Below are positions 18,849 through 26,869 of a stretch of DNA of 64,000 bases, piece after piece. A model generated the notes under the pieces. That model had not been told where the DNA came from. It ran no database searches and was given only the letters and a program-made list of their open reading frames with translations. Source of the DNA: a marine actinobacterium MedAcidi-G3 (GTDB lineage Bacteria > Actinomycetota > Acidimicrobiia > Acidimicrobiales > Poriferisodalaceae); assembly GCA_000817105.1 (NCBI GenBank), contig JUEP01000002.1:1-64000 (forward strand), read 5' to 3'. The first letter of the stretch is position 1. The number at the start of each line of letters is the position of its first letter. The position numbers were made by a program, and so were the translations under genes.

Positions 18849-20108
18849 GTGTCTGAATATCCTGAGACAGATAGCGCTCGAGGATGGGTCGTAGCGTTTG
18901 CCGGCTGCGCAATAAATACGTGGACCTTTGGAGTGTTCTATGCCTTCGCTACAGCGCTCGAACAGATGCTCGCCGAATTCGACGCCAATCTTTCGGGCAT
19001 TGCAGCATTTTTTTCAGTAACCGTTTTTCTTTTTTTTGCCGTCGGGATTATCGCTGGCCCCCTAGCAGACCGCTATGGGCCAAGACGCTTGGTAGCAGTC
19101 GGTGCAGTATTTATGGGCGGCGGTTTGTGGCTAACAGCGCAAGTCCAGTCCCTTGCTGCTGGGATTCTCGTCTACGGACTCGGGGTCGGCTTAGGTATTG
19201 GCTCCTATCTTGTCCCCTTAAACGCTGCTACGGGTGCCTGGTTCGAAAAGCACAGGACCCTTGCTCTGGGAGTCAACACGGTTGGCATTGGGCTCGGTAC
19301 GCTAATTCTCGTTCCGGTAGCTGAATGGCTAATCCGCACTGCAGGTTGGCGCTCGGCGTTCGAAGCTATGGGCATCGGCAGCGTTCTGGTCTTCGCCCTC
19401 GTGGCATTGGTTTCCTTCAAACCGCCGACCCCTCTTGCCCCGCTCTCGGTGAGCATTTCCGCAGTAAAGCGAGCTGTCCGTCGATCTGAATTTTGGCGAC
19501 TGTACTTCGCAGGATTTTTTATGTCCGTTGCACTATTTATCCCTTTTGTCTTCGTCGTCCAATACGCCAAGGAGCAAGGAATCTCATCGTCTAGCGCAGC
19601 GTTCCTAATTACTTCATTAGGAGTCGGGAGTGTCTTGGGGCGACTTGGGCTTGGTGTGGTTGGTATTCGGGTCGGAGTACTACCTCTGATAATTATGTGT
19701 TTCGCCATCCAACCACTCTCTTATGTGATCTGGCTGGTTGCTGGGTCGAACTACATCCTGTTACTCCTCTTTGCTGCCTTGCTAGGGGTGGGCTATGGCG
19801 GGTTTGTGGCTCTCAGCCCAGTGGCTGTCGTTGGGATTTTCGGGCTAGAGGGGTTTGGAGGTGTTCTCGGAGTGCAATACACATCTGCTGGGTTGGGTGC
19901 TCTGGTTGGTCCGATTGGTGCTGGCGCGATCATCGACGCGACAGGCTCCTATACCGTCGCAATTGTTGGGGCAATCTTCATTTCGCTAGTAGCAACGTTT
20001 TCAGTTTTGCCACTCTGGCACCTCGATAGAGGCAGCGAACCTCCCATCACCCGACGAGCATTACTAAGCGAACCGTCGGTATGGCTTGTTTCTCCGAGAA
20101 CCCGTTAG
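18849..20108 (+). CDS. MFS transporter
   Basis: This is a 419-aa inner-membrane permease with about 12 hydrophobic segments. GPLADRYGPRRLVAVGA near 75-91 is the MFS A-motif between TM2 and TM3, and FYAFATALEQMLAEF near TM1 resembles the monocarboxylate transporter group. The start is GTG at 18849. It is divergent from the F420-type gene, and its stop overlaps the stop of the DUF3237 gene. It resembles the transporter at 9507 in type but is not a close copy. A role in importing an organic acid used by this island is inference. Confidence 0.87.
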   Translation: MSEYPETDSARGWVVAFAGCAINTWTFGVFYAFATALEQMLAEFDANLSGIAAFFSVTVFLFFAVGIIAGPLADRYGPRRLVAVGAVFMGGGLWLTAQVQSLAAGILVYGLGVGLGIGSYLVPLNAATGAWFEKHRTLALGVNTVGIGLGTLILVPVAEWLIRTAGWRSAFEAMGIGSVLVFALVALVSFKPPTPLAPLSVSISAVKRAVRRSEFWRLYFAGFFMSVALFIPFVFVVQYAKEQGISSSSAAFLITSLGVGSVLGRLGLGVVGIRVGVLPLIIMCFAIQPLSYVIWLVAGSNYILLLLFAALLGVGYGGFVALSPVAVVGIFGLEGFGGVLGVQYTSAGLGALVGPIGAGAIIDATGSYTVAIVGAIFISLVATFSVLPLWHLDRGSEPPITRRALLSEPSVWLVSPRTR

Positions 20109-20536
20109 GGCAGTTGCGTCAGAGAATAAACCTCATAGGTAACGCCGCCCCCCTGGTGCAGTTGACCTATTCCAACTCCTTGCACGTTGTTTAACCAGGC
20201 ATACCGTTCGTCACCGGTCTCAAATTGCGGCGCTGACCGTGCCACTCCGACAGCAGGTTCCCCGATGCCTTTGTACTGCATCAAGATCACTGCGTCATCG
20301 TCGGTAACCAAGGTGAGGCGAACGTCCAGCTGGATATTTCGATCGGGACGTGCCGTAACCCAGTCGCCACCTGGTGACACGACGCTACCATTCAGCCGCT
20401 CACCGGTGAAGGTCCCACCCGCCACTTCTGCAATGATTCTGGTGCCATGTGGTCCGCCCTTGATTATTTGAGGTCCCTCAGCGACCTGAAGATCAAGGGT
20501 GAAGAGGTGTTCGACGTCGAGTTGTTCAATTGCCAT
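20105..20536 (-). CDS. DUF3237 family protein
   Basis: The 143-aa protein has the DUF3237 pattern: GPHGTRIIAEVAGGTFTGER near residues 29-48, GDWVTARPDRNIQLDVR near 57-73, then a YKGIG strand. The fold is a small beta barrel, and the family has no agreed biochemical role. It is often found near aromatic- or lipid-type catabolic genes. It reads toward the MFS gene, and the two stop codons share bases (20105-20108). It is followed upstream by VOC and dioxygenase genes on the same strand, likely one operon. Confidence 0.8.
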   Translation of the reverse strand: MAIEQLDVEHLFTLDLQVAEGPQIIKGGPHGTRIIAEVAGGTFTGERLNGSVVSPGGDWVTARPDRNIQLDVRLTLVTDDDAVILMQYKGIGEPAVGVARSAPQFETGDERYAWLNNVQGVGIGQLHQGGGVTYEVYSLTQLP

Positions 20537-20565
20537 GCCTTAAGCCTTTCACATTTCTCTCGACC

Positions 20566-20967
20566 TCAGCCCAAATTAAAGAAGTCCGCGAGTTCGGGCG
20601 ACACGTCGTCGATATCTACTTCGAAAAGCTCCAAAAGGACATCATCTGGAGCTGAACACATCAAATATCGCCAACTTCCAAACTCTCGAATCTCTGAACG
20701 AAATTCAACGCCGTTACCGATCATTTTTTCTCGGAGGTCACTTAAACCTTCAACTCGAATACCTACGTGGTGGTAAGCCCCACTTGTTTCACCTCTGGGC
20801 TGCTGGTCGTAAATGTTCAGGCGCCCACGCCCTACTTTCATGAAAATATTTCGAGCGCCCCCAAAGTCACCGTCATAGCTAACTTCCGCCCCTAAATTTT
20901 TTTTCCACCACGACACCGTGCGCGAGACATCGCTGGCGAAGATGTGGACGTGATGGAGATCAAGCAC
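20566..20967 (-). CDS. VOC-family (glyoxalase/dioxygenase fold) protein
   Basis: The 133-aa protein has paired beta-alpha-beta-beta-beta modules. The first metal histidine is in LHHVHIFASDV (residues 4-14), another histidine in YHHVGIRVEGL near 65-75, and a late glutamate in VLLELFEVD near 113-121. These fit a metal-binding vicinal-oxygen-chelate enzyme such as an epimerase, lyase or dioxygenase. The substrate is unknown. It lies 7 bp after the dioxygenase gene at 20975, so the two probably share a pathway. Confidence 0.82.
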   Translation of the reverse strand: MLDLHHVHIFASDVSRTVSWWKKNLGAEVSYDGDFGGARNIFMKVGRGRLNIYDQQPRGETSGAYHHVGIRVEGLSDLREKMIGNGVEFRSEIREFGSWRYLMCSAPDDVLLELFEVDIDDVSPELADFFNLG

Positions 20968-20974
20968 TGAAATC

Positions 20975-21808
20975 CTAAAGGGTTCGGTTAACCGTACGAG
21001 CGCCGCTGTAAATGATCTGCCTCATCACGTCGGCTGCTCGCTTGTGGAAGTCAACCAAGGCTGGTTCGAGGTCATCTTGAGGTTGCGGGCAATGCTCAAA
21101 ATTGTTGTGTTTATCTTCACCGCGCACTAACGAAGCGCTGTCCCATTCACTCAGCGTTTGTTCGGTGGCGGTGGGCATGTAGTGAAACGATAGGCCAATG
21201 CGGCGGTCGGCGGTGGTGTTGGGGCCAGATCCGTGCGCAGTCCGAACGTTGTGGAAGGAGACTTGTCCGGGCTTCAACGGCATAGGGACAGTGAGATGTT
21301 GCGCCACATCAATTTCGAGTTCTTGGCCTCGACTTAACAGGTTGTCTTTTGCATAAGTCTCTTCGTGACCAAGAATTTCTTTGTGACTACCGGGGATAAC
21401 ACTCATGCAGCCCGCAGCCTCGCTGGCATCACTGAGCGCGATCCAGGTCGAAACAACATCAGAATTAGACAGGCCCCAATATTGGAGGTCTTGGTGCCAG
21501 CCGACATAGCTAGGGCTGTGCGCTTCTTTGATCCAAAACACTGAATTCCAGCAGAGGATGTCTGGACCAATGAGATCCTCAACAGCGTCGAGGATGGTTT
21601 CGTTTCTCATGAGCTCATCAACCCACGGAAACAAAATGTGTCCACTGGAACGCTCGTGAGCGGGCAGAGACCCGCCTCGCATCGATTCCCACCGCTCTAG
21701 GCGAGTTCGACAGTCGCTGACTTGTTCTGCAGTGAGCACATTTAACGGCGAAACCCATCCGTCGTTTTCATATTTCTGAATTTGATCGGCGCTAAAGATC
21801 TTGCCCAT
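20975..21808 (-). CDS. phytanoyl-CoA dioxygenase (PhyH) family protein 1
   Basis: This is a predicted Fe(II)/2-oxoglutarate oxygenase that would hydroxylate an organic substrate, possibly an acyl-CoA. The 277-aa protein carries the iron triad H105-x-D107 (GWHQDLQYW) and H192 (TAHGSGPN), with arginines at 202-203 for 2-oxoglutarate. Families with this fold also include small-molecule and natural-product hydroxylases, so the substrate is open. It heads a short minus-strand unit with the VOC and DUF3237 genes. Confidence 0.88.
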   Translation of the reverse strand: MGKIFSADQIQKYENDGWVSPLNVLTAEQVSDCRTRLERWESMRGGSLPAHERSSGHILFPWVDELMRNETILDAVEDLIGPDILCWNSVFWIKEAHSPSYVGWHQDLQYWGLSNSDVVSTWIALSDASEAAGCMSVIPGSHKEILGHEETYAKDNLLSRGQELEIDVAQHLTVPMPLKPGQVSFHNVRTAHGSGPNTTADRRIGLSFHYMPTATEQTLSEWDSASLVRGEDKHNNFEHCPQPQDDLEPALVDFHKRAADVMRQIIYSGARTVNRTL

Positions 21809-21929
21809 GACACAAGGCTATGCGGATCTGGACCGCTGCGGTGAACTGAGCGCTTCAGAATAGTTAGAGCAGAAGGCGCAACTGTCCTTCCGCACTGAAT
21901 CTATGCTCTAGGAAGATTAGGGGGGCGGG

Positions 21930-24341
21930 ATGTTAGAGCACATCCGGGTTATCGATCTTTGCGATGGAACCAGTCAGTTCGCGGGACATATTTTGGCTCG
22001 CTTAGGGGCTGAGGTAATAGCAGTCGAGCCGGTCGAAGGAGTCTCCACGCGCCACTCAGGACCCTATGTGGCCGATGACCCTCACCTGGACTTCAGCCTC
22101 ACCCATTGGGCCTACAACAGAGGGAAAAAATCTGTTGTCTTGGATATCGAATCGGAGCAGGGCCGCAAAAGGTTTTTGAGTCTCATCCAAAGCGCAGACA
22201 TTTTGTTCGAAGATTGCCAACCCGGCTACTTGGAATCTCTGGGTCTCTCTCCCGTAGACCTCGCCAATACCAACCCTCAAATAATCCACGCCTCTATTAC
22301 CCCCTACGGTCTTACCGGTCCGCGGTCGCATTGGCAGGGAACCGACTTAACCGCTGCGGCAGGAAGTTCGTTTTTGTACGCGAGCGGTGACGCGGACCGT
22401 GCTCCACTCAGAATAGGAGTTCCTCACAGCTTTCTTCATGGTGCAGCTGATGCCGCTGCTGCGAGTTTGGTCGCTCTTCAAGAGCGGAATCGAAGCGGTA
22501 TGGGTCAACACATCGACGTCTCGGCTCAGGAGTCTCTGACCATTGGGTTTCCTCAGAATGTCGCACCGATGGAGAATGCTTTGGCTGCCGATCGAATGGC
22601 GGGTGGAATCAGGATCGGCGGAATGGAAATCCCATTGTTGTTCCCATGTCTGGATGGCTACGCCATTTGCGTGATCCTGCCCGGTGCAGCTTTCGCACCG
22701 TTTTGTGGCCGACTCACAGATTGGTTGGAAGAAGAAGGTGCCAGCGACGAGAATCTTCGATCCATTGACTGGGTCAACATCGGGGTTCAGTTGTTCGCTG
22801 GCGAGGTGAGCTTTGATGCGGTCGCTGCTGCGTTCGCAACCTACGGGCGTTTCCTTGCATCAAAATCCAAAGCCGAGCTGTGGGAGGCAGCCTTAGAACG
22901 CAATCTTCTAATTACGCCATCGATGACGATTGCTGACCTAGTCGACTACGAACATCTTGAAGCTCGCGAGTTTTGGGATATCGAACCTGATGGTCGAGGC
23001 GGCGAAGTGAAGTACCCGGGTGAGCTAGTGAAGTTTAAGAACAACAGCGCTAGTTTCCCTGGACGACCTCCCACCTTGGGTGAACATAACGACTCAATTT
23101 CTGTGGAACGACAAACCCAAATTCACGTCCGCGAACCCATAACTGATTCGCTACCTCTCCAAGGGTTGAAAGTTGTTGAGTTCTCCTGGGTGATCGCAAC
23201 TCCATCCGCTGTTCGAATCCTCTGCGATTACGGGGCTGATGTAGTCAAGGTCGAGACCGCCAGTCGCCCGGACACCATGAGAACGGTGAACCCCTTTGTC
23301 AACGAGGACCCGCATCCCGACAACAGCGTCGGTTACGGCGTGTATAACGCTGGGAAGCGGAGTTTGAGTCTCGACCTCAGCAAACCGGACGCCAAAGATG
23401 TGGTCTATGACCTGATCCGTTGGGCTGATATAGCCACAGAGTCTTTTGCACCGGGCACTATGAATCGATTGGGTTTCGGTTACGAAGTGCTCTCAGAGGT
23501 CAACCCAGGATTGATCATGCTTTCCAGCTCTTTGCTTGGACAAAGCGGTCCTCATTCGAAGCTAGCCGGCTACGGGTATATGGCTGCAGCAATCGCCGGC
23601 TACTACGAATTGACGGGTTGGGATGATAGGCCGCCGGCTGGACCTTACGGCCCGTACACAGATTTTTTGGCTCCGCGAATAGTGGTGTCATCCTTAATGG
23701 CTGCTTTGGAGAAACGCAGGGAAACTGGGCTCGGTGAGCACATCGATTTGTCACAAACCGAGTGTGCGCTGCACTACTTAGCGCCCGCAATATTGGATCA
23801 AAACGTCAACGGGCGAACAATCCAGCGAGCCGGAAATGACGATCCGAATATGTTCCCGCACGGTGTGTTTCCCGCTCAAGGCGATGACTCCTGGCTGTCT
23901 ATCGCTTGCTCAGATGACAGCTGGCCACGATTGGCTCACTTGTTGAAACTCGATGACCTCGCAAATGCCGATCAGATGATTCGTCGCGAACGACGCGCAA
24001 AAATTGATGGGCAGATAAATGCCTGGTCGTCGGTTCGAGACAGCACCGCTGCCGCCGAAGAACTCCAAGCGTTGGGGGTGGCGGCATATCCGGTGCACGA
24101 CGCCGCCGGAACTAACTCAGACCCCCAGCTAGCTCACCGACAACACCAAGTCCAAGTTCCGCAAAGTCACGCTGGCCAAATGTGGACTCATTCGTGCAGA
24201 ACAAAAATGTCACGTACACCAGCAGTGCTCGATAGAGGCGGGCCGTGTTTGGGTGAAGATAATTTTGAAGTGCTGAGTGAACTACTGGGGTATTCGTTAG
24301 ATCAGATCGCCGATTTAGCGGCAGCCGAAGTTCTGGAATAA
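21930..24341 (+). CDS. double-domain family III CoA-transferase (CaiB/BaiF), copy A
   Basis: This enzyme moves CoA between carboxylic acids. The 803-aa protein is two CaiB/BaiF domains in one chain: residues 1-390 and about 405-803. The catalytic aspartate (equivalent of D169 in formyl-CoA transferase) is kept in both: D196 in QHIDVSAQE and D606 in EHIDLSQTE. Single-domain members form interlocked homodimers, so this fusion may be a covalent pseudo-dimer (inference). It starts at ATG 21930 after a GGGGCGGG stretch. It is a paralog of the gene at 26870. The acids used cannot be predicted. Confidence 0.9.
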   Translation: MLEHIRVIDLCDGTSQFAGHILARLGAEVIAVEPVEGVSTRHSGPYVADDPHLDFSLTHWAYNRGKKSVVLDIESEQGRKRFLSLIQSADILFEDCQPGYLESLGLSPVDLANTNPQIIHASITPYGLTGPRSHWQGTDLTAAAGSSFLYASGDADRAPLRIGVPHSFLHGAADAAAASLVALQERNRSGMGQHIDVSAQESLTIGFPQNVAPMENALAADRMAGGIRIGGMEIPLLFPCLDGYAICVILPGAAFAPFCGRLTDWLEEEGASDENLRSIDWVNIGVQLFAGEVSFDAVAAAFATYGRFLASKSKAELWEAALERNLLITPSMTIADLVDYEHLEAREFWDIEPDGRGGEVKYPGELVKFKNNSASFPGRPPTLGEHNDSISVERQTQIHVREPITDSLPLQGLKVVEFSWVIATPSAVRILCDYGADVVKVETASRPDTMRTVNPFVNEDPHPDNSVGYGVYNAGKRSLSLDLSKPDAKDVVYDLIRWADIATESFAPGTMNRLGFGYEVLSEVNPGLIMLSSSLLGQSGPHSKLAGYGYMAAAIAGYYELTGWDDRPPAGPYGPYTDFLAPRIVVSSLMAALEKRRETGLGEHIDLSQTECALHYLAPAILDQNVNGRTIQRAGNDDPNMFPHGVFPAQGDDSWLSIACSDDSWPRLAHLLKLDDLANADQMIRRERRAKIDGQINAWSSVRDSTAAAEELQALGVAAYPVHDAAGTNSDPQLAHRQHQVQVPQSHAGQMWTHSCRTKMSRTPAVLDRGGPCLGEDNFEVLSELLGYSLDQIADLAAAEVLE

Positions 24342-24354
24342 GACCTCTATCTCG

Positions 24355-25173
24355 TCAGTTGGAACTCCAAACCAGCGGATACTGATCACTGTCGAGTTCA
24401 TCACCATCATCGTGTACTTCAGACCGAAGGTGGCCTTGGGTGCCCTTACGGCTGTCATACACAGCATCGTCACCGCAATATCGCACCGTATAGCCGCGGC
24501 GACGAACGTCGCTTCGTAAGTTCCCTCCGGCCCCATGAACAGTCATTGCATGGAATGCGTAGACATCTCCGGGTTCTAAATCCCAGCTAATGATTTCATA
24601 GCCATCGCGCGCTGCTTCTATATCAGGGATATCAACGTAGTCAGGGTTTCTCTCATATTCGCCATGCCCTGCAGTTTTTCCGAAGGTTTCTGGTTGGTAC
24701 CAAACGTCCCATAGATGTGAGCCCTTGATGAATTCGAGCCCGCCACTTTCGATGCTGACACTGTCTAAGGCGACCCAAAATGACATTATTTGTTGTCCTC
24801 GGACCGGCCAGTAGGGCAAGTCATTGTGCCACCGAGTGCGATTTTCTGTTCCGGGTTCTTTCACGAATAATTGGTCATAGAAAAGATTTATTTTTGAAGA
24901 TTCAAAAAACTGCTTAGCTAGCGAAACAAGCGGCCCTTGGGTGCAGAAACGAGCCATTTCAGGGTCGGTTTCCCAGATCCGGATATTTCCATGAAATTTA
25001 CCTATCCCATTATCTGGCACATAACCGTGAACAAACGGCCCTGGCTCGCGAATATCTCGTTCAACTCCTGCTTCTATAGTGCTTAGCCATTTATCGCTGA
25101 CTACATTCCTCAACGGCACTGCGCCGTCTCGGAAGCATGCCTCTCGTTCTGCTTCAGATATCACGTAGTCCAC
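24355..25173 (-). CDS. phytanoyl-CoA dioxygenase (PhyH) family protein 2
   Basis: The 272-aa predicted Fe(II)/2-oxoglutarate oxygenase has its metal triad at H116-x-D118 (RWHNDLPYW) and H213 (TVHGAGGN), followed by arginines near 224-227. It differs widely in sequence from the dioxygenase at 20975, so it likely acts on another substrate. The start is GTG at 25173. It is convergent with CoA-transferase A (13 bp) and lies 24 bp downstream of the carboxyltransferase gene on the same strand. Confidence 0.88.
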   Translation of the reverse strand: MDYVISEAEREACFRDGAVPLRNVVSDKWLSTIEAGVERDIREPGPFVHGYVPDNGIGKFHGNIRIWETDPEMARFCTQGPLVSLAKQFFESSKINLFYDQLFVKEPGTENRTRWHNDLPYWPVRGQQIMSFWVALDSVSIESGGLEFIKGSHLWDVWYQPETFGKTAGHGEYERNPDYVDIPDIEAARDGYEIISWDLEPGDVYAFHAMTVHGAGGNLRSDVRRRGYTVRYCGDDAVYDSRKGTQGHLRSEVHDDGDELDSDQYPLVWSSN

Positions 25174-25197
25174 TTGAATGATCCTATTACGCCAAGA

Positions 25198-26766
25198 TCA
25201 GACTGTGGGCCAATAGCTAAGCGGTCGTTGTTCTGGAGGAGGTACCCGCCGTCCATCGAGTTGACGCAAGTCCTCTACTAAGACCTTTCTCGTATCAGCG
25301 GGATTTATCACTTCGTCAATGCGAAGTGTCCCAGCCGCTTCATAGGGTGAAGTTGCCAACCCGATGTCTGAAACCAGTCTTGCTCGCTCAACTTCTGCTT
25401 CATTTGGATCTAAACCTTCTAACCGGTTCGCATAAGCGACGTTGACGCCGACTTCTGGATCCATAAAACCGATCTCGGCACCAGGCCATGAATAGAGGCC
25501 GGATGATCCAAAACCAGAACCGTTCATAGCTGGAAAGGCCAACCCAAAGCCTTTCCTGAGAGTGACGGTCAACGTTGGCGTGGACATATTGCCAAGAGCT
25601 TCTACGAATCGGATAGCTAACGAAAGAATTCGGTCATGTTCAACCGCCTTTCCAACCATGAAACCCGGCACATCCATCAAGAAAATAACTGGCAGGTTAA
25701 AAGCATCACAAAGACACATCAGCCGAATGGCTTTTCGGCAAGCATCTGGGTCCAACACGCCAGCGTTGAACATGGGGTTATTGCCGATCACACCAACAGA
25801 GAAGCCATCGAGCCTTCCTAACCCAGTCGTTAGGTTGCGGGCGTACCCAGGTTGCAACTCCATGAAGGTCCCAGGATCCAGCAAGGCGCTACTAAATCGC
25901 CGCATGTCGTATCCTCGTGTCCTCTTAGCTGGAATCATCGCCGCTAACGATTCATCTGGTTTTAGATCGGCACGCAGGTCGCTGCGTGGTGCCTTGGTCC
26001 AGGCGTTGGGCGGCAGGTACGACAACCACTGTTGAACAGCTTTATAGCTCTCCTCAAATGTCTCAACGCCAAGATCGATTTGACCAGTTATTCGCGAATG
26101 AACATCAACACCTCCGAGTTCTTCAAAACCAATCACTTCTCCTGTAGCAACTTCGAAAACCCTTGGAGAGGTAACAGCTAGAACTGAACCGCGAACTTGA
26201 ACAACAAAATCTGAGAAGGCTGACTGAAAAGAGGAACCGCCGAAGCTTTGACCAACAATGACAGTCGCCATTGGAATTTGACGCCTTCTGCGAGCTAACT
26301 CCGGATCTGGTGCTATGTCAGAGATACCCTCTGCTCCAATAAGGTCCGGTATTCGACCGCCTCCAGTTTCGCCTACATAAACAAAGGGCATCCCGCGTTC
26401 GATGGCGCGCTCATAAAGACGATGCAACCGTCGACTTCCTACGATGGCACTCGATCCCTTTTTGACTGTGATGTCATCACCGCCTATTGCCACAGGCCGA
26501 CCATCGATTCGACCTTCACCTCCTACCTTCCCATCACCTGGCGTACTGTCTCGATCTTCTAACCGCATCGAACGACTGTGAGTTCCCAGTTCGCGAAAAG
26601 TTCCATGGTCTAACAAGCCATCGATATGTTCACGGACTGTGGGGACCCCTTGCTCCCGCATCCTGGCAACACGCTCGGCGCCACCCATGTCGTTACGTAT
26701 TTTTGCCTGACGTTCTTCGAGATCTGCTACTGGGTCAAACTCAGTTTCGTTATTTTCTTCAGTCAT
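25198..26766 (-). CDS. acyl-CoA carboxylase carboxyltransferase (beta) subunit
   Basis: It would transfer a carboxyl group from biotin to an acyl-CoA (propionyl-, methylcrotonyl- or related). The 522-aa protein shows both carboxyltransferase halves. N-terminal signs are REHIDGLLDHGTF, GETGGGRIPDL and GQSFGGSSFQSAF. C-terminal signs are GVIGNNPMFNAGVLDPDAC, FLMDVPGFMVGKAVEHD and ATSPYEAAGTLRIDEVI. No biotin carboxylase or biotin carrier gene is nearby, so the partner must be elsewhere. It lies between the two CoA-transferase paralogs, in the opposite direction. Confidence 0.92.
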   Translation of the reverse strand: MTEENNETEFDPVADLEERQAKIRNDMGGAERVARMREQGVPTVREHIDGLLDHGTFRELGTHSRSMRLEDRDSTPGDGKVGGEGRIDGRPVAIGGDDITVKKGSSAIVGSRRLHRLYERAIERGMPFVYVGETGGGRIPDLIGAEGISDIAPDPELARRRRQIPMATVIVGQSFGGSSFQSAFSDFVVQVRGSVLAVTSPRVFEVATGEVIGFEELGGVDVHSRITGQIDLGVETFEESYKAVQQWLSYLPPNAWTKAPRSDLRADLKPDESLAAMIPAKRTRGYDMRRFSSALLDPGTFMELQPGYARNLTTGLGRLDGFSVGVIGNNPMFNAGVLDPDACRKAIRLMCLCDAFNLPVIFLMDVPGFMVGKAVEHDRILSLAIRFVEALGNMSTPTLTVTLRKGFGLAFPAMNGSGFGSSGLYSWPGAEIGFMDPEVGVNVAYANRLEGLDPNEAEVERARLVSDIGLATSPYEAAGTLRIDEVINPADTRKVLVEDLRQLDGRRVPPPEQRPLSYWPTV

Positions 26767-26869
26767 ACTTTCCTCAGAGTGAGATAACAGTTCATCACTT
26801 TCTATCGACCTACGCTAAGTCGAACACTACGATCATCAGTTCGCGCAATTGGAAGGCAAGAGGGGGCCA

